Shown piece after piece: positions 61,215-64,000 of a stretch of DNA of 64,000 nt (positions within the stretch are counted from its first letter, which is position 1; the number at the start of each line of letters is the position of its first letter). The position numbers and the translations under genes are program-made. The stretch comes from Todiramphus chloris collaris. Taxonomy: Eukaryota > Chordata > Aves > Coraciiformes > Alcedinidae. The stretch is taken from the NCBI GenBank assembly GCA_025345505.1, contig JANVCC010000076.1, forward strand, positions 9,325,156 to 9,389,155, given 5' to 3'. Below the pieces are notes generated by a model. It did no database searches. It had not been told where the DNA came from and was given only the letters and a program-made list of their open reading frames with translations.

Positions 61215-61803
61215 CTCGTCATGAGCCAGAAATGGACATGACCCAGCACCAGGCACTCACAGCCCAGAAGCCCGTGGCACCCTGTGCTGCGTCCCCAGCA
61301 GCGTGGGCAGCAGGTCAGGGAGGGGATCCTGCCCCTCTGCTCCGCTCTGGGGAGACCCCCCTGCAGTGCTGGGTCCAGCTCTGGAGTCCTCAGCACAGGA
61401 GAGACAGGGACCTGTTGGAGCGGGGCCAGAGGAGGCCACAGCCATGATGGGAGGGATGGAACCCCTCTGCTGGGAGGCCAGGCTGGGAGAGCTGGGGTTC
61501 TTTGTCTTGGAGAAAAGAAAGCTCGGGGGAGACCTTCTTGCAGCCTTTCAGCTCTTAAAGGGGCCTGACAGAAAGATGGGGACAGACTTTTCAGCAGCGC
61601 CTGTTGCGACGGATGAGAGCCTGGCCCAGGTTGCCCAGAGAGGTGGTCGATGCCCCATCCCTGGAACTATTCCAGGTGAAGTTAGCCGTGCTTCTGAGCA
61701 ACCTGCTCTAATTGCAGCTGTCCCTGTTTTCTGCAGGGACATTGGACTAGGTGAGCTTGAAAGGCCCCCTTCCCGCCCACACTGCTCTAACATTCTATGA
61801 TCT
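61215..61803 (+). mobile_element. CR1 LINE, GC-rich diverged 3' portion of another subfamily
   Basis: About 590 bp follow the CR1 order: GAGCCAG...CAGGCACTCACAGCCCAGAA, then AGGTCAGGGAGGGGATCCTG, GGTCCAGCTCTGGAGTCC, GGAGAGCTGGGGTTC, AGAAAGCTCGGGGGAGACC, GGCCCAGGTTGCCCAGAGAG, GAGCAACCTGCTCTAA and a terminal CATTCTATGATC. It is much richer in G and C than the other copies. It has lost the reading frame: the 165-codon frame at 61303-61800 is not the CR1 frame throughout. Its divergence suggests an older insertion or a distinct subfamily. It encodes nothing. Confidence 0.9.
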
Positions 61804-64000
61804 TACTTGGAGGGTCACATTTTGGAGGGGAAATGGCTAGTCTAGGCCAAAAGGAAAGTGCAGCTTTAAGCTGAACAGGATGTGTCTTACAACGTGTTCT
61901 AATTCAGTTCTCCTTTTGTGTCCTGAACAGCTACATCTAGGCTGAGAAACTTTCCCCTCTGTAGAAAGTCTTTTTCAGCATCTGCACTAATTTCACTGTA
62001 TATGTGAAATATCTCACTTGTCTAAAAAAAATGTTCCATGACGGCTGAAAGCTGCTGTTTTAATTGGGCTTATGAAATGGACGGTTGGAGTTGAAATTGA
62101 AATTGGAAAAACGCTTTCCAGAAAAAAAATCAAACTAATTCCAAGCTCTGGAAACTCCTTTGTCATTTAGGCTATGTCCAATAAAAGATGTTTGTACGAT
62201 AAACTGGCAAACTTGTAGAAGAGAGATTTCCATGAGAGAAAGAGGAATTCAGGGAGTGTTTTCAGTGTGCTTTTCTATAACTGCATTAGTTTTAGGTGTT
62301 CTAAATTCCTAATTTAAAATTTGCACACATGTAGGGGCCTAATGATCCGGACCAAAATCTTCCTTCTTGGACTTTTTCTCCAAAGCAAGGCTCAGGATTT
62401 AGAAGACTAGAAGTTGAAGCACCCTGACAGAATGTGTGTCAGAAGAGGCACTGTCTTATTTTAATTTTCCAGTATTAGCTGGGGGCTTTTCCCTACTTGA
62501 TGGTAAGAGTTCTGCAGATGGTTATATGCTGATTCTTTTTTTTTTTTATTGTGGGGAAAAAAAAAAGACTCTTGAATACAGTGTGCGGGATTTAATCCTA
62601 GTTTAGGATATTACTGTTCTGTTAATGGATCCTTCCTCCATAGGTGAACCCCTACCTTGCTGTGCATCCTTCTGCCAGCCTAAGCCTGCTGTCTCTGCTC
62701 TCCTGAGCCATTTCCCTGTAGAGAAGGCTCTGCACTGGTGTAAGGGCCACTGGCTTTGGCTGTGCCAGGTTTCAGCTCACTGCCTGGTGCTTCCTTGAAA
62801 GGACTCACTGGGCAGCAAAGCCTCTGTCACCATGAGAAAAGAGTGGTCTCCAGGGCAAACAGTGCACAGGGAGGCACTCCTGGCATGGTCGTGGGGTGGG
62901 CTGCAGGAACCCATCAGGACTCTGCATAATGCTCTCTTCATTTACCAAGCCATTAAACTGAAGCTGATTTTATTATCATAATTTTTTTTCCACTGGCATC
63001 TGAAAAAGTTTTATGGCTTTCAATAAAGCCTTCACTCCACTCAGAATCCTGTTTGATTTTTGCTATAACATCTTCTAGTGAGATTTATGTTCTTGTTTTG
63101 CTTAAGATTCACATTTTAATGTAGCCATAAAACCAAGTTAGATTTGCTTGTTTGAGGGAATCTTATTTAGTTAATTATCAGGCACCACGTGGCAAATAAT
63201 TTAATTTGGCTTCTATTACGGCATGATTGTTATTTATTTTCTTGACTTACTTCACAATGGGGAGAAGGAACAAACAAGCACAGTAAGAATCCTTGCATAA
63301 GAAATGAACCTATTTAGTAATGGGGATGTTCCTTTGGAAAAATTAAGTAGACTCTCTCAAAGTGACCCCTCTAATTTGGGATGAATACTGCCATTCCAGC
63401 CCTCTTTAAAATTAACTCTATTTTATCTCTATTTTTAGATTTAATTTTGTTGTTCTCACTGATAGAATCATGTGTGATATTCTCACGGCACTATAGATAT
63501 TAAAGCTTTGGTCATCCTAGAGATTTCCTCTAGAGATAATGTTTGATTATGTTAGGTTTTCTCACAGCCTAGCTTTGAGGTTCTTAACTGTCTAAAAGAT
63601 CTGAGTAAATCTATGATGATTTAAAAAAAAAAAAAAAAAGTTCTTCCTAATGGAACAGAGAATGCTTTTGGAGGGCTCTTAGTGACGCTTACATTTTCTA
63701 AGTCCTAGGTTTACTAATTGAGTCCTGAAGTCAAGAAAACCAAAGTGGGAGCTTCATACTACAAAGAGAAAATGGACTTCCTTGATCTCAGTTAATTTTC
63801 ATCACAGTTGCAAATATATCTGTGTTTTTTTTTTTTTTTTAAGTCACAGTTGTATTCCATTCATGTTCAACTTTGAATATATGATTATTTATAATTACTC
63901 TCTAAAAATTAAATTTAGCTTCATTTCAAAGCAAAACATGAATTTTAAGATAATGTTGCTATTGCCTGGAATTCCAACTCTTAGAATTTTTTTAAAATGC
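61804..64000. other. Non-coding unique DNA to the window end
   Basis: AT-rich, no gene recognised. It includes an A17 run (63623-63639) and a T16 run (63825-63840). A patch at 63160-63250 combines TTAATTATC, an E-box palindrome CCACGTGG (63185-63192) and AAATAATTTAATTTGG. Confidence 0.55.
63165..63245. promoter_or_regulatory. Candidate regulatory patch with E-box and homeodomain cores
   Basis: TTAATTA (63171-63177) is followed by the palindromic E-box CCACGTGG (63185-63192) and then AATAATTTAATTTGG. Pairing an E-box with homeodomain cores is a common enhancer layout. Chance cannot be excluded. Confidence 0.25.

Noticed and set aside
61303..61800. 165-codon plus-strand frame
   Set aside because: Runs through the diverged CR1 copy partly out of the CR1 frame; its length reflects GC-rich, stop-poor DNA.
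1..64000. CRISPR arrays, prokaryotic operons, rRNA or tRNA genes
   Set aside because: No regularly spaced direct repeats, no ribosome-binding-site-led gene chains, and no cloverleaf or rRNA sequence was recognised. The CR1 content points to a vertebrate genome.

Overview
The window looks like AT-rich, non-coding vertebrate DNA, most probably from a bird. The main evidence is six fragments of CR1 (chicken repeat 1), the dominant avian LINE, several with the typical 3' end built on ATTCTATG/ATTCCATG. Two solo-LTR-like elements resemble avian ERVL-type LTRs. Crocodilians and turtles also carry CR1, so the bird assignment is an inference. I see no bacterial-style gene organisation, no CRISPR array, no recognisable tRNA or rRNA gene, and no convincing host protein-coding exon. 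All long open frames with recognisable protein similarity lie in CR1 reverse-transcriptase remnants. The window is best read as an intergenic gene desert or part of a very large intron.

Layout: a putative solo LTR on + (about 498-940, with CCAAT and TATA boxes); unique DNA; an internal CR1 fragment on - (4292-4803); unique DNA with a strong hairpin (9336-9412) and a homeodomain-motif-rich patch near 11.45 kb; a CR1 3' end on + (12885-13113); a second putative solo LTR on - (14981-15431) with near-matching 5-bp flanks and a G-quadruplex motif; a young-looking CR1 3' half on - (19055-19949) whose 5' truncation point lies in a perfect 15-bp hairpin; about 9.5 kb of unique DNA; a CR1 3' end on + (29473-29843); about 16 kb of unique DNA; the longest CR1 on + (46235-47807), with a decayed RT active site; about 13 kb of unique DNA with an ATTA-motif-rich block near 51.6-51.8 kb; a GC-rich CR1 of another subfamily on + (61215-61803); and AT-rich DNA to the end.

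There is no set of genes working together here. What may matter biologically is regulatory: several repeat-free patches dense in ATTA/TAATTA homeodomain cores, one arranged as a perfect inverted pair near 40.76-40.80 kb, which look like candidate conserved non-coding elements. Conservation cannot be judged from one sequence. The most distinctive structural observations are the fold-back at the CR1 truncation junction, the pair of nearly identical CR1 copies in opposite orientation about 27 kb apart, the hairpin at 9.36 kb, the inverted homeodomain-site pair, and a 27-bp alternating pyrimidine-purine (Z-DNA-type) tract. I did not find a previously undescribed gene system.
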